From: Girardinichthys multiradiatus
Lineage: Eukaryota; Chordata; Actinopteri; Cyprinodontiformes; Goodeidae
Length of the DNA: 64,000 bases
Reading direction: 5' to 3'
NCBI RefSeq assembly: GCF_021462225.1
Contig: NC_061801.1
Location: forward strand, 5,390,125 to 5,454,124
The number at the start of each line of letters is the position of its first letter. Position 1 is the stretch's first letter. The notes under the pieces are model-generated. The model was given only the letters and a program-made list of their open reading frames with translations. It did no database searches and was not told where the DNA came from. Position numbers and translations under genes: made by a program. Shown here piece by piece: positions 1 through 11,597 of the stretch.

Positions 1-835
1 GGTTAGTGTCTCTGCCCGCTCGTGTACTTGTGGTTCTCAGTGTCTGGGCCTGGGTGCTTTGGTGTGTGCCGGGTCACTCCTGGTGGCTGCTTGCCGGGCT
101 TTGACCCCTGGGCTCTGTCGGGCCTCTGCTTGGGGAGTGATATGTCCCAGGGTCTCGGGTCTCTGGGTCCATGGCTGGATCTGTTCTGGCGTAGACGGCT
201 GCCGGTGGAGCCTGTGGGCTCTTCGCTGCAGCTCCCTGGGGCTTCTGCACTGTGGCTGCTGGGTGGTTCCCCTGGGACTCTCCCCTGCTCTTCTCTGCGG
301 GGGTTGCGGTAGTTCCGGCAGTGGTTCTCCTGGGCTTCCTGTGCTCTGGGGGCCTTTGGATGTCTATGGTTCAGATCTCCTCTGTATTTGTCCCAGGTCC
401 AGTGGGGCAGGTCTGAGGCTTCTCAAACTCGCTACTGCATATTTTTATGGAGAAACCTTGTATACACAAGCGCGCTCACACTCAGACCCACAGATGTTTA
501 TATTCAGGTGTTATTATGCTGTTATTATGTATGTTTCTGAAGGTGTAGAAGCAAGCAGGGTGTTATCTTGTAATCTCTTCATTCTTCTTTCTCTCCTCCA
601 TTCTTTTCTTCGTCTCTCAATTTTTCCTTTTTTTCCCCACCTCTCTCTCTCTCGCTCTTTCGTACTTCTTCTTTTTTCCTTTTAATTTCTGTCTCCGTGA
701 CCATAACAATTGAAAAAATCGAAAAGCAGTTTCTAATAAAGTTTCCTTTATAAATATCAAGCAGAGCTTTAAAGCGTTAGTCGTAATGCTCCACTTGTGA
801 AAATAAATCTGTTGGGCTTCTTTTTGGCACTCGGA
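1..835. repeat. Unclassified dispersed repeat, copy 1
   Basis: GC-rich segment whose later half matches 9170-9560 (for example TGTGCTCTGGGGGCC, GCATATTTTTATGGAGAAAC and CCACTTGTGAAA). It runs off the window's left edge and contains a C/T-rich stretch at 570-690 absent from the other copy. The open frames here are not supported as genes. Confidence 0.6.
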
Positions 836-1300
836 CAGGACATGAAAAAAAAAAAGAAATATTAATGACTGCATATGGAGGACATCAGCACATATTGTTT
901 TTTAAAAAGCAATATTGTTGCTGCTGCGTGTCAGAGACCAAGTCAGTCAAATGAGAGTGATTTGATTGACAATTAAAGTTGGATCCTCAACACTACACTT
1001 ATTCTAAATCAAAAAAATAAAACATAAATAGTGTGTGTGTAAAAATTGTGTGTCTAGGTGCAACCCAGCAGGCACAAAGGATATGACAGCAAATTAATAT
1101 GAAATATAAAAATTCAATTAAATCAGGTCCAGTCATTAGAGGTGCAGTATAGCTTGGTGACATGGGTGACAGCATCGATGTAAAAACTGTGCAATATAAT
1201 ATAAAACATAAAACAAATAAAACATAATCTTTATTTAGTGAAGGAGCAGTGAATGTAACTGTCATGTATGCAGCCAATTAAGCCTGGAAACACAGAAATA

Positions 1301-2416
1301 CAGGGGTTGGACACTGTCATTTTAGTGTGGGAGGTTTCACGGCTAAATTGGGCCAGTCTGGTAGCCAGTCTTCATTGATTGCACATTGCACCAGTAAGAG
1401 CAGAGTGTGAAGGTTCAATTAGCAGGGTAACAGCACAGTATCCAGGGTAATGTCAGCATACCACCAAGAAGGACGAACCACATCCAACAGGATTAACTGT
1501 GGACGCAAGAGGAAGCTGTCTGAAAGGGATGTTCGGGTGCTAACCCGGATTGTATCCAAAAAACATAAAACCACGGCTTCCCAAATCACGGCAGAATTAA
1601 ATGTGCACCTCAACTCTCCTGTTTCCACCAGAACTGTCCGTCGGGAGCTCCACAGGGTCAATATACACGGCCGGGCTGCTATAGCCAAACCTTTGGTCAC
1701 TCATGCCAATGCCAAACGTCGGTTTCAATGGTGCAAGGAGCGCAAATCTTGGGCTGTGGACAATGTGAAACATGTATTGTTCTCTGATGAGCCCACCTTT
1801 ATTGTTTTCCCCACATCCGGGAGAGTTATGGTGTGGAGAAGCCCCAAAGAAGCGTACCACCCAGACTGTTGCATGCTCAGAGTGAAGCATGGGGGTGGAT
1901 CAGTGATGGTTTGGGCTGCCATATCATGGCATTCCCTTGGCCCAATACTTGTGCTAGATGGACGCGTCACTGCCAAGGACTACCAAACCATTCTTGAGGA
2001 CCATGTGCATCCAATGGTTCAAACATTGTATCCTGAAGGCGGTGCCGTGTATCAGGATGACAATGCACCAATACACACAGCAAGACTGGTGAAAGATTGG
2101 TTTGATGAACATGAAAGTCAAGTTGAACATCTCCCTTGGCCTGCACAGTCACCAGATCTAAATATTATTGAGCCACTTTGGGGTGTTTTGGAGGAGCGAG
2201 TCAGGAAACGTTTTCCTCCACCAGTATCACGTAGTGACCTGGCCACTATCCTGCAAGAAGAATGGCTTAAAATCCCTCTGACCACTGTGCAGGACTTGTA
2301 TATGCCATTCCCAAGACGAATTGACACTGCATTGGCCGCAAAAGGAGGCCCTACACCATACTAATAAATTATTGTGGTCTAAAACCAGGTGTTTCAGTTT
2401 CATTGTCCAACCCCTG
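1301..2416 (+). mobile_element. Tc1-like transposon with CAGGGGTTGGACA ends
   Basis: Inverted ends CAGGGGTTGGACA at 1301-1313 and its complement at 2404-2416, flanked by TA on each side (1299-1300, 2417-2418). 1.1 kb, single transposase gene. Confidence 0.93.
1450..2364 (+). CDS. Tc1-like transposase, N-terminally shortened
   Basis: A 304-residue open frame with the complete DDE triad: LFSDEPTF (Asp), VYQDDNAPIH (Asp) and SPDLNIIEPLW (Glu), the last two about 34 residues apart (DD34E type). It catalyses cut-and-paste transposition at TA sites. Relatives are about 340 residues. Upstream of the ATG the frame continues with recognisable helix-turn-helix sequence (STVSRVMSAY) but then meets TAG and TGA codons, so the first DNA-binding helices are lost. 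The catalytic domain is undamaged, making this the best-preserved transposase in the window. Confidence 0.9.
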   Translation: MSAYHQEGRTTSNRINCGRKRKLSERDVRVLTRIVSKKHKTTASQITAELNVHLNSPVSTRTVRRELHRVNIHGRAAIAKPLVTHANAKRRFQWCKERKSWAVDNVKHVLFSDEPTFIVFPTSGRVMVWRSPKEAYHPDCCMLRVKHGGGSVMVWAAISWHSLGPILVLDGRVTAKDYQTILEDHVHPMVQTLYPEGGAVYQDDNAPIHTARLVKDWFDEHESQVEHLPWPAQSPDLNIIEPLWGVLEERVRKRFPPPVSRSDLATILQEEWLKIPLTTVQDLYMPFPRRIDTALAAKGGPTPY

Positions 2417-2637
2417 TATATGAATAGTTAATGTTTGAAGTCTCAAAATGTGATACAGATTAAATTACTGCTTTCATTGATACCTGTGACATTCTTCTTT
2501 TATTACTTGCTATGTTTTTCAGATTGCAAAGCAACTTATAATTATTCAAGGGACTCCTTTTTAAAATAAAATATAACTAAACCTAAGCTATTTGTGTCTG
2601 ATGAAAATAAACAAAACGCAACTTCAGCACAACTTCC

Positions 2638-2710
2638 GTCGGGGATCGAACCCTGACGTACTGAGTGAAAGGTAAGGACACTCCGCTAAGGAGGACAATC
2701 TGACGCCACT
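2638..2710 (-). repeat. tRNA-like SINE candidate
   Basis: The minus strand has TTAGCGGAGTGT (A-box-like), then GGTTCGATCCC (B box) about 36 bases later. The stems do not form a convincing standard tRNA, so a tRNA-derived SINE or pseudogene is more likely. Confidence 0.35.
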
Positions 2711-3480
2711 GGATGTTTGTGGTTGACATTATGGCCACCTCTGCTGTACAGTGACTAAATACAATGATGACATTCCTGACAGCACGATGTGCAGATGCCT
2801 TTGAAGGACCTGCATCACCTATGTTATACAAACAAAACAAGAATTGAGAATATTATTGAGATTAATTATTTACTGTGGCGAAAATCGGTAACGCTTGAAA
2901 ATAGTCTAGGTAATTCACCTAGAAAATAATAATAATAAGACATCTATTTGCGGTCTGATCACACTCTCCTGACGGAGATTTCTGCAGAGTATTTGCGCTC
3001 CAATGCTTCCATGCTCCTCCAGAAAAGATTATGCTATTTCTGCAACGTTCCTTGTAACAGATCTCAGCAAAAACGTAGACCAAACCAAGTTAGTTCAATA
3101 AACCCTGCTACTGAGCAAGGTAGGTTCATGGAGTAAGTTGAAGGGGTAACTTGATTCGGGGTAACGGCTACCTGGCTTTCTGAAACCAAAAACTCAGGAT
3201 ATGCACATACCCAGAGGTATAACCAGAACCTACTCTGAGTTCTCACTCACCTGCTTTCTAGAACAGGGCCCAGGTGTTAGGTGGTGGTTATACACACCAG
3301 GCAGTGTTTTGACTGTTGAACCTCTACAATGATGGAAGATTTACTGGACATCATTTGATGTATGAACTGGTATAGAAGTCCTACAGGTTATTGTTAGGCT
3401 TGAACTCATGAAATGTACAAATAAACATGTCTGGGTTTATTGGACTCAGTTCAGGCAGAAAGCATTAATTGATAACGTGG

Positions 3481-3523
3481 CATGAGCCTCCACTTAAGCC
3501 TCCGCTTTAAGTGGAGGCTCATG
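3481..3523. repeat. Perfect 17-bp inverted repeat (hairpin)
   Basis: CATGAGCCTCCACTTAA (3481-3497), a 9-base loop, then its exact reverse complement (3507-3523). No gene is nearby. Could be a fold-back remnant. Confidence 0.8.
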
Positions 3524-5054
3524 GCCCCTAGAACTGCAATGTTCCCTTCTAGGTTCCAAGCCTGTTGGCTAATTGTAAAAGGCTTATTCTCAGTTTGTTC
3601 TTTATGTTGATTCAACAGTTGATGAGTTCTGACTCATCACTTTACAATGATAACAGATGCAGATGAGTTTGTGTGAAATAAATTTAAATAACTGAAACTT
3701 TCTGTAGTGGCCCAGTTAAAAAAGCACCTACGTGTCAGAGGCATCATTTGCCAATGATATCTCCTGACATGCTTATATTATAAACAGAAACAACACCATT
3801 TTTTGGTAACATTAGAGGACATTTGCAGTAAAGTGTATCCTCTCAAACAATGTCATTCCCATCAGCAAGTATTGTGATTACACAGAAGGACCCATGGGAA
3901 CAAAAAAGACAAGAACTGCAAAGATAAATGAGCATTTCCTATTGCCTCAGTATCAGGGTTATTGCCACACAAGTGAATTTATATGTTTTAATGCACTACC
4001 TGTTAATCATTGTATGATTTCACACCACCAGATGTGGTCATGACCATATGCAGAGTTGTTGTTCTACGAATCATTGTTGAGCTTTAGGTTCTAAGCTACA
4101 AGGGCCACATCTTCCTTTGTAACTAACAGAGGGTTCCTGTGTTGCAAGATAACATACAACTGCCACCAGCCGTGCTATAAAATGCTGCAGCGGGGAAAGC
4201 TGTCTCACTCCCAGACTGCTGTGTGCACTCTGTGAGGACACTCCCTGTACTGTTCCATAAACTACAGCAGGACATGATTTGACTCATGTCACCAAGGTTC
4301 TTGGCAAATATTTTTCTCTCCACATTCTTCAGGAGTGACCTAAAAATGTAGAATGTGAACTGGTATTTGCATGAATTAGCAAACTAAACTATGTTTGGTT
4401 ATATGAAGATAAAAAAGCTGACTGACATATCTATTCAGATCTCAATAGATAAAACCTAAATAATAATTTGCCCTAATTCATCTTGCTTACACTAGAGCTC
4501 TATTTAAAACAGGGGTGTCCAAAGTGCGGTCCGGGGGTCATTTGTGGCCCATGGACAGATTTTTTGCGCCCGATGATTGCACTTTGAGAATGATACACAT
4601 TTGACCCACCATGAAGGGGTGTTTGGTTGATGTAAATTGAGAATTTTATTTTTAATTAGGGACAATCTTTTATTGACCAATTAAAATCTTATAGTGGAAA
4701 ATGCTAGGTAAAACACAAAGCATTTATATTTTAACAGCCAAGATTTTTGCTTTCTTTTTAATTTCGTAGTAAATTGGACAACATTTATCCAGGGACTTTG
4801 GTGCATCCAAATCTGCTTTCAGTTAATTTATTAAACTCGGCTAAATACAGCAAACATTTTCAAAGGAAGAGCGACCCAAACAATGCTCTTATCACCAAGA
4901 AAAAACCAAATGTCTTTCTACTTTTTTCAATTAAGCTTAAAATAATTTGCAAACTGGATGCCAGCTTTTTAGTACAGTTAACTTTCAAAACCCTTTTTAA
5001 GTTTTGGTTCTACTGTGACTTAAAGATCTCTTTCCTGCAAAACATCTAACTACT

Positions 5055-5145
5055 TTAGACAGAACAAAAGAGCAAAGTGTACCGGAGGCAAATTCCTTGT
5101 TTGTATGTACGAACTTGGCAATAAAGCTGATTCTGATTTATTTGT
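5055..5145 (+). mobile_element. L2-type LINE 3' tail
   Basis: AGAACAAAAGAGCAAAGTGT...AATAAAGCTGATTCTGATT is nearly identical to the tail found on both sides of the Tc1 copy at 33293-34693. This uninterrupted copy shows that element's empty site (TTGTTTGTATGTACG). Confidence 0.75.
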
Positions 5146-5162
5146 TTAATCAACATATTATA

Positions 5163-6381
5163 CACTCACTGGCCACTTTATTAGGTACACCTGTCCAACT
5201 GCACGTTAACGCAAATTTCTAATCAGCCAATCACATGGCAGCAACTCAATGCATTTAGACATGTAGACATGGTCAAGATGATCTGCTGCAGTTCAAACCG
5301 AGCATCAGAATGGGGAAGAAATGTGATTTAAGTAACTTTGAAGGTGACATGGTTTTTGGTGCCAGACGGATTGGTCTGAGTATTTCAGAAACTGCTGATC
5401 TACTGGGATTTTCACGCACTACCATCTCTAGGGTTTACAGAGAATGGTCCGAAAAAGAGAAAATATCCAGTGAGCGGTAGTTCTGTGGGCGCAAATTCCT
5501 TGTTGATGCCAGAGGTCAGAGGAAAATGGCCAGACTGGTTTGAGCTGATGGAACGGCAACAGTAACTCAAAAAACCACTCGTTAAAACCAAGGCATGCAG
5601 AAGAGCATCTCTGAACGCACAACACGTCGAACCTTGAGGCGGATGGGCTACAGCAGCAGAAGACCATACCGGGTGCCACTCCTGTCAGCTAAGAACAGGA
5701 AACTTAGGCTACAATTTGCACAGGCTCACCAAAATTGGACAATAGGAGATTGGAAAAACGTTGCGTGGTCTGAAGAATCTCGATTTCTGCTGCGACATTC
5801 AGATGGTAGGGTCAGAATTTGGCGTCAACAACATGAAAGCATGGATCCATCCTGCCTTTTATCAACGGTTCAGGCTGGTGGTGGTGGTGTAATGGTGTGG
5901 GAGATATTTTCTTGGCACACTTAGTACCTTAGTACCAATTGAGCATCGTGTCAAGGCCACAGCCTACCTGAGTATTGCTGCTGACCATGTCCATCCCTTT
6001 ATGACCATAGTGTACCCATCTTCTGATGGTTACTTCCAGCAGGATAATGCGCCATGTCATAAAGCACGAATCATCTCAGACTTGTTTCTTGAACATAAAA
6101 ATGAGTTCACTGTCCTCAAATGGCCTCCACAGTCACCAGATCTCAATCCAATAGAGCACCTTTGGGATGTGGTGGAACGGGAGATTTGCATCATGAATAT
6201 GCAGCCGACAAATCTGCAGCATCTGTGAGATGCTATCATGTCAATATGGACGAAACTCTCTGAGGAATGTTTCCATTATCTTGTTGAATCTATGCCACAA
6301 AGGATTAAGGCAGTTCTGAAGGCAAAAGGGGGGTCCAACCTGGTACTAGCAAGGTGTACTTAATAAAGTGGCCGGTGACTG
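5163..6381 (+). mobile_element. Tc1-like transposon (CACTGGCCACTTTATTAGGT ends)
   Basis: Left end CACTCACTGGCCACTTTATT; right end TTAATAAAGTGGCCGGTGACTG; TA on both sides (5161-5162, 6382-6383). Nested in the hAT-like element. Confidence 0.9.
5310..6348 (+). pseudogene. Tc1 transposase, broken
   Basis: Starts MGKKCDLSNFEGDMVFGARR with an N-terminal HTH part (ADLLGFSRTTISRVY). It is then interrupted by stops after SSER, after ARLV and after KTTR, and by a frameshift between about 5924 and 6001. The catalytic regions are still visible: WSEESRFLL, FQQDNAPCHK and SPDLNPIEHLW. Not functional. Confidence 0.88.
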
Positions 6382-6555
6382 TATGTTTACTTCATTGTTG
6401 AGCAGATAAAAAATTCACAGTATATTTTTTGTGACTTTTAGTAAAAAAAACAACAAAAAAAACAAGTATTTTTGATCATTTTGACCCACGTGTCAAAAGG
6501 TTTGGACACCCCTTGTTTAAAAGTTAAAGGATATTTTCATGAGAGGTCATTATAC

Positions 6556-6672
6556 CTGGTGCCTGTGAAACCTGGCATGCATGTACAGTTAGCTCCCCAC
6601 AGCCCATCTCTGCACACACCATCATTTGCACACTGGACATCTGTGTTGCACTGTAACGGAGGATAGTCCCAC
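6556..6672 (-). CDS. crb2: crumbs (crb2-like) EGF exon, most 3' exon found
   Basis: This 117-bp exon reads WDYPPLQCNTDVQCANDGVC...LWGANCTCMPGFTGTR, the penultimate-type EGF repeat of Crumbs proteins. The acceptor TTTTTTAG at 6673 joins in frame with the phase-2 end of the 7049-7919 exon. The donor CACCAG/GTATAA ends at 6556. The remaining 3' exons, which should encode a last EGF repeat, the transmembrane helix and the short tail ending in ERLI, were not found in 1-6555. Confidence 0.85.
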
Positions 6673-7048
6673 CTAAAAAAGAAAATGGAAATGAGTTTGA
6701 AAAAAATTGCAAAACTGGATTCTTGATCGTTACTTTGCATTGCTTTTACAGTAAATCCATAAAAACACCACATGCAAAACTATATAGAAAACTATATGCT
6801 GAAGTAGACACAGCATCACAGCTACTTTCTGCTGTTTCAACCTGAAGCCAAAATAGATTGAAAACAGGAGACACCTCTTTGCAGGGTTGATTATTCAGGC
6901 AAAGTCTACAGTTTGGGTTATCTCTCACTCATATTTTGTCCGATTTTAAAGATGAAAAATGCCTGATAACTGTATAAACAGGTCAGATTATTAGGTTATC
7001 TATATTTATATGCACAGTTTATTCACAAAATTATAAAGCAGCATTTAC

Positions 7049-7919
7049 TGGCAGTTTGGGCCACTGTAGTCTTTGGGGCACACACAGGTGTACATGTTAA
7101 GTCCATCCTGACAGGTCCCTCCATGTTCACAGGGATGAAGCTCACACTCGTCGATATCTTCATCACACAGTGTGCCAGCATAGCCAGGGTCACAACGACA
7201 CTCAAAGCCGGCTAAGTAGTCCTTACAGCTGCCATAAACACAGGGCTGAGAAACACATTCATCAGTATCCGTCTCACATTGTTCTCCCTCCCAACCTGTG
7301 TCACACACACAGCCAAATTTATTAAATAAGTCTTCACACCTTCCTCCGTTCAGACAGGGACCAGAATCACAAACTGGTGCACTGTTGCAGCCCAAATGAA
7401 TTTTTGGTTTTCCAACTAAGTGAAACTGTGAGGGCTGCGGAGCTTTGTGGTCATCTGCAAAGGGGAGATAGATCCCCCCGAGCCTCACTGCGCCCAAACA
7501 GCCGATGAAGCTGTCCCCAACAGCCAGCATGGCCCCCTTCTTATTGAGGAAGCTCAGACTTCCTGTGCGCTCCTGTTTGCTGGTAGCATCTGTGATTCCA
7601 TCAACAGTGATGACCCAGGGGGAGGTTTTACGTTTCCAGTCAGCCATAGAGATGTTGACGCGATGCCAGCGTCCATCAGCCACGTGACGATTTCCTTTAA
7701 AGGTTAGCGACTTGATGCTGCTGTCACTTTGGATCTCCACCCAGATTGAGAAATCCAGGATGCCCACCACCAGCAGGTTGGATCCCCAGGAGGCCCTCAG
7801 GAGCACAGCATTCTCTGATCGGGTCCGCAGCTCCATGTAAATGACAGAGATGGGTTCAGCTAGGGAGCCTCCAGCACTGTACTGCACAGGGTTGTTTTCA
7901 AATGTGGTGTTGTGCAAAC
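7049..7919 (-). CDS. crb2: crumbs (crb2-like) third laminin-G + EGF exon
   Basis: This 871-bp exon begins with the end of a split Cys codon, then LHNTTFENNPVQYSAGG. It encodes the third laminin-G domain (MELRTRSENAVLLRASW, RWHRVNISMADW, SFIGCLGAVRLGGIYLPF) and three EGF repeats (CDSGPCLNGGRCEDLF, DTDECVSQPCVYGSC, DIDECELHPCEHGGTC, ending SGPNCQ). The acceptor is TACTGGCAG at 7920 and the donor CCA/GTAAAT at 7049 gives phase 2. No frame damage is seen. The open frame runs past the acceptor into intron sequence, which is not coding. Confidence 0.9.
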
Positions 7920-8699
7920 CTGCCAGTAAACATGGAGAAAATATTGTTGTTGAAGTGTTTATATGTAATTTATCAAATGAAGAGTGATGCAATGCAAATG
8001 TTCTTTCACTGTTACAAAGCATATAAAAATGCACCAGCTTTTTCACTCCCATTACTCTTAACTCAGGTCATATAGTGAAGTCAAGGTTCAAAAAAGACAT
8101 ATTTAATAAATGCAATTTTTAGACCCTGAGTCCACACTTCAAGATATTATTTAAATCTATCTAATTCCCACTGTTAAGAAAAAAAACTAGAGAACCAAAA
8201 TGACAACAAATACACTGAATTAACCATGTCCTCCCAGTAGGTGGCAATAATGTGCATGTACCGTACCATACAGACTGTATAGCGTGCTTCAAAGCAAGCC
8301 CAGCTGAAACAAAGGGCAGCACATAACTGAAAACTATAAACATACATTAAAAGAACAATGAAACCAGTTATAACAAACAATGTCAAATTAAGTGTTGGTG
8401 AGGCTGAAAGCCAAAAAAACCAATAGGTTGTAAGATGACCTTTAAAAGTAGGCAGTAATGAGCCTCTCTAATGTGCAGCAGTAGATTATTTCACAGTTTA
8501 GCAGGAGAGATAGAGAAGGCAGGCTCTGCCCCCTTCGAGCTTCCTACTAGACATTGGTACCTGCAGGAGCCTCTGTTTGGCCAACCTGAGGGACCTAGAA
8601 GGTATAGGGGTGAAGAAGCTCATATATGTTTACCATCTCTGCGGTCCCATGGCAGCCTGGGCCCTAATTTTAATGTCCAACTTTGACACTCTCACTTAT

Positions 8700-9565
8700 A
8701 ACATTTTCATGGCATGCACACGTAGAACCTTGGGCGTGGGGGAGGGGTCTTGGCCAATTAGTGTGCAGTGGTGATTGGAGCATGGCTTCGCTTTTGTGGA
8801 GGGGCTGGCCGGCCCGCTGGGTGTGCGACGGGGTTGTGCTGCTGGCATGCTAAGGGCACCTCCAGGGTTGAGGTGTGGGGTTGGCAGGGAACTCAGTCTT
8901 TGGCGCTTTGCAGAGGCACTTCCTTCAATGCTTCCTCCTGCAGCTCCAGCTGCCAGCCTGGCGCCACTGCGGTCACAGTCGGGTGGGTGGGGCGGTGGAG
9001 TACAGTGTTGTACCCGTGCTGGGGCAGCTGGCATGTTGTGATCTGCTTGGGGCAGTTGGTCCCAAGCCAAGACTGGTACACCTGGGCTCGAGGGTGTGTT
9101 CGTTGGGTGTGAGTGTTTTATGTGTACGCATGAGGGTGTGAATGTGTGATCGGGCCTATTTCCTCCCTGTCCCACTCCCTGGGGTTCCTGTGCTCTGGGG
9201 GCCCTTTGCATGTCTGTGGCTAAGATCTCCTCTGTATCTGTCTCGGATACAAAGGGGCAGGTCTATGGCTCCTCACACTCGCTATTGCATATTTTTATGG
9301 AGAAACCTTCTATACATTAGCAAACTCAACTTACACCCACAGGTGTTTGGATTTAGGTGTTAACAGATACACAGATACTCTATACTGATCTGCAGTTACT
9401 ATTAAATACATCTTGCATTTATTAGTACCGTGCACTTTTTGGTAACATTGCTGTTGATATATATGTTTCTGCAGGTGTAGCATCAAGCATAGCATTATAG
9501 CATTAGCTGTAATGATCCACTTGTGAAAGTAAATCCGTTGGCCTTTTTCCTGGCATTCAGACTAC
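8700..9565. repeat. Unclassified dispersed repeat, copy 2
   Basis: Second copy of the repeat seen at 1-835, in the same orientation, inside a crb2 intron upstream of the 7049-7919 exon. High GC compared with the AT-rich surroundings. I do not recognise the family. Confidence 0.6.
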
Positions 9566-10495
9566 AGTGCTACAGAACAAATTAGAATTTTAAAATGAAC
9601 TCTAAAATGCAGTAATATACAGCAGAGCAACCTGAGCATGATCTCCCAAATGTTTATCTGATGATTTACCTATTTCAGCACATTGCCAAACTGCCATTGT
9701 GACAGGATCAGCGTAAAATTAGCCAGTTGTTGAATAAATACAAATTTTAGAAACCGTATAAAACTTGTTTGGCTGTAGGCATGTGTTATCACTAACCTAA
9801 AGGCCCCTTTAAACATAGATCCCCAGACCTTTCTTTTTAACATACAAATATACTAAAACCTGAAGGGCAATTCCCAAAGCCATTTGGTCATACTGAACGT
9901 GTCAAATTCTCAAACCACGCCGTAGGAAAAACCTAAGCCTAAATTGAGCTATCAGGCATATTGTACTGATGCAGTCTTAAAACATTTAAATCAGGTTTTA
10001 AACTTGCATTTATGTAAAAGGTGTGCCCATATTTTTGTATATTTATGTACAATTCCAGCCAGAGCTAATGTACTTATATATTGAAAGAGTTGTTCTGCCT
10101 GTAACAAAGCCAGTGTGAAATACCGTCTACTGAAAGCAAGCGATTTTGAAGAAAAAACTACCTGCTGCACTGCTGGGTTAACAGACAAGGTAAAGATATA
10201 ATTGTTGAACATTCCAGCAGATAGTGCTTTACAAGCAGAGGATAGTAAACAGAACAGAAAAAATTTACCCCAGCAAGAAGACCCTTCCTCACAGCACAAT
10301 ATGGGTGTGGCACACTGAGGAGGCGTGGGGTTGAGGAGGTGGTGAGCAACCACACAGCCAACACCCTGTGATGGAAACCCAATGCAACTTTTTATTTATT
10401 ATACAAAAGTAACTAGATCTAATCACAGGCAAACCAATTCATTTGGAAAATTTAGTTTAGCAAAATATTCCCATTACAGGGTCTTTATGTTCATA
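9566..10495. other. crb2 intron, nothing recognised
   Basis: AT-rich sequence before the mariner-like element. The 120-codon minus-strand frame here shows no known motif or EGF cysteines. Confidence 0.55.
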
Positions 10496-11595
10496 CACTG
10501 CTCAAAAAAATAAAGGGAACACTTAAACAACACAATGTAACTCCAAGTAAATCAAACTTCTGTGAAATCAAACTGTCCACTTAGGAAGCAACACTGATTG
10601 ACAATCAATTTCACATGCTGTTGTGCAAATGGAATAGACAACAGGGGGAAATCACTCAGGACCGCTACCTCCGCCTTTGTGCAAGGAGGAACATGAGGAG
10701 CACTGCCAGAGCCCTCCAAAATGACCTCCAGCAGGCCACAAATGTGCATGTGTCTGCACAAACGGTTAGAAACCGACTCCATGAGGATGGTATGAGGGCC
10801 TGACGTCCACAAATGGGGGTTGTGCTCACACCTTGCAGGACGCTTGGCATTTGCCAGAGAACACCAGGATTGGCAAATTTGCCACTGGTGCCCTGTGCTC
10901 TTCACAGATGTGCACAGATGGTCCTCCATGTGCTCGCCAGAGGTAGCCTGACTGCCATTAGGTACCGAGATGAGATCCTCAGACCCCTTGTGAGACCATA
11001 TGCTGGTGCGGTTGGCCCTGGGTTCCTCCTAATGCAGGACAATGCTAGACCTCATGTGGCTGGAGTGTGTCAGCAGTTCCTGCAACATAAAGACATTGAA
11101 GCTATGGACTGGCCCGCCCGTTCCCCAGACCTGAATACGATTGAGCACATCTGGGACATCATGTCTCGCTCCATCCACCAACGTCACGTTGCACCACAGA
11201 CTGTCCAGGAGTTGGTGGATGCTTTAGTCCAGGTCTGGGAGGAGATCCTTCAGGAGACCATCCGCTGTCTCATCAGGAGCATGCCCAGGCGTTGTAGGGA
11301 GGTCATACAGGCACGTGGAGGCCACACACAATACTGAGCCTCATTTTGACTTGTTTTAAGGATATTACTTTAAAGTTGGATCAGCCTGTAGTGCGTTTTT
11401 CCACTTTAATTTTGTGTGTGACTCTAAATCCAGGCCTCCATTGGTTAATAAATTTGATTTCCATTGATGATGTTTGTGTGATTTTGTTGTCGGCACATTC
11501 AACTTTGTACAGAACAAAGTATTCAATGAGAATATTTCATTCATTCAGATCTAGGATGTGTTATTTGAGTGTTCCCTTTATTTTTTTGAGCAGCA
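10496..11595 (+). mobile_element. Tc1/mariner-like transposon (CACTGCTCAAAAAAATAAAG ends)
   Basis: Ends CACTGCTCAAAAAAATAAAG and its inverted counterpart at 11568-11595, with TA outside (10494-10495, 11596-11597). 1.1 kb. Confidence 0.9.
10615..11337 (+). pseudogene. Mariner-like transposase, internally deleted
   Basis: Readable pieces are the N-terminal DNA-binding part ([20 protein letters not shown]), a stop TGA at 10801-10803, a frame change, then CPVLFTD where the first catalytic Asp lies. From there the sequence jumps to VLHVLARGSLTAIRYRDEIL, losing the middle of the DDE domain. The second Asp (LMQDNARPH) and Glu (SPDLNTIEH) remain, ending RGGHTQY. Dead copy. Confidence 0.87.
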
Positions 11596-11597
11596 TA

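Larger units (their letters stand above)
2419..4509. other. Noncoding, 3' of the crb2 exons found
   Basis: AT-rich. Apart from the tRNA-like segment near 2640-2710 and the hairpin at 3481, I see no gene. Open frames are short and unsupported. Confidence 0.6.
4510..6515. mobile_element. hAT-like nonautonomous element with nested insertions
   Basis: The left end CAGGGGTGTCCAAAGTGCGG and the right end, complement CAAGGGGTGTCCAAACC, form short inverted repeats. TTTAAAA flanks both sides (4503-4509 and 6516-6522), consistent with an 8-bp hAT duplication with one changed base. It contains an L2-type tail (5055-5145) and a Tc1 element (5163-6381). No hAT transposase remains. Confidence 0.7.

Noticed and set aside
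2638..2710. Genuine tRNA gene
   Set aside because: A- and B-box-like words are present, but no acceptor and anticodon stems of normal form could be drawn.
8696..9211. 171-codon minus-strand open frame, proline- and histidine-rich
   Set aside because: It lies in the GC-rich dispersed repeat, where long frames occur by composition; no motif or splice support.
10158..10382. Minus-strand open frames between 9991 and 10382
   Set aside because: No EGF cysteine pattern, splice fit or known motif; treated as chance frames.
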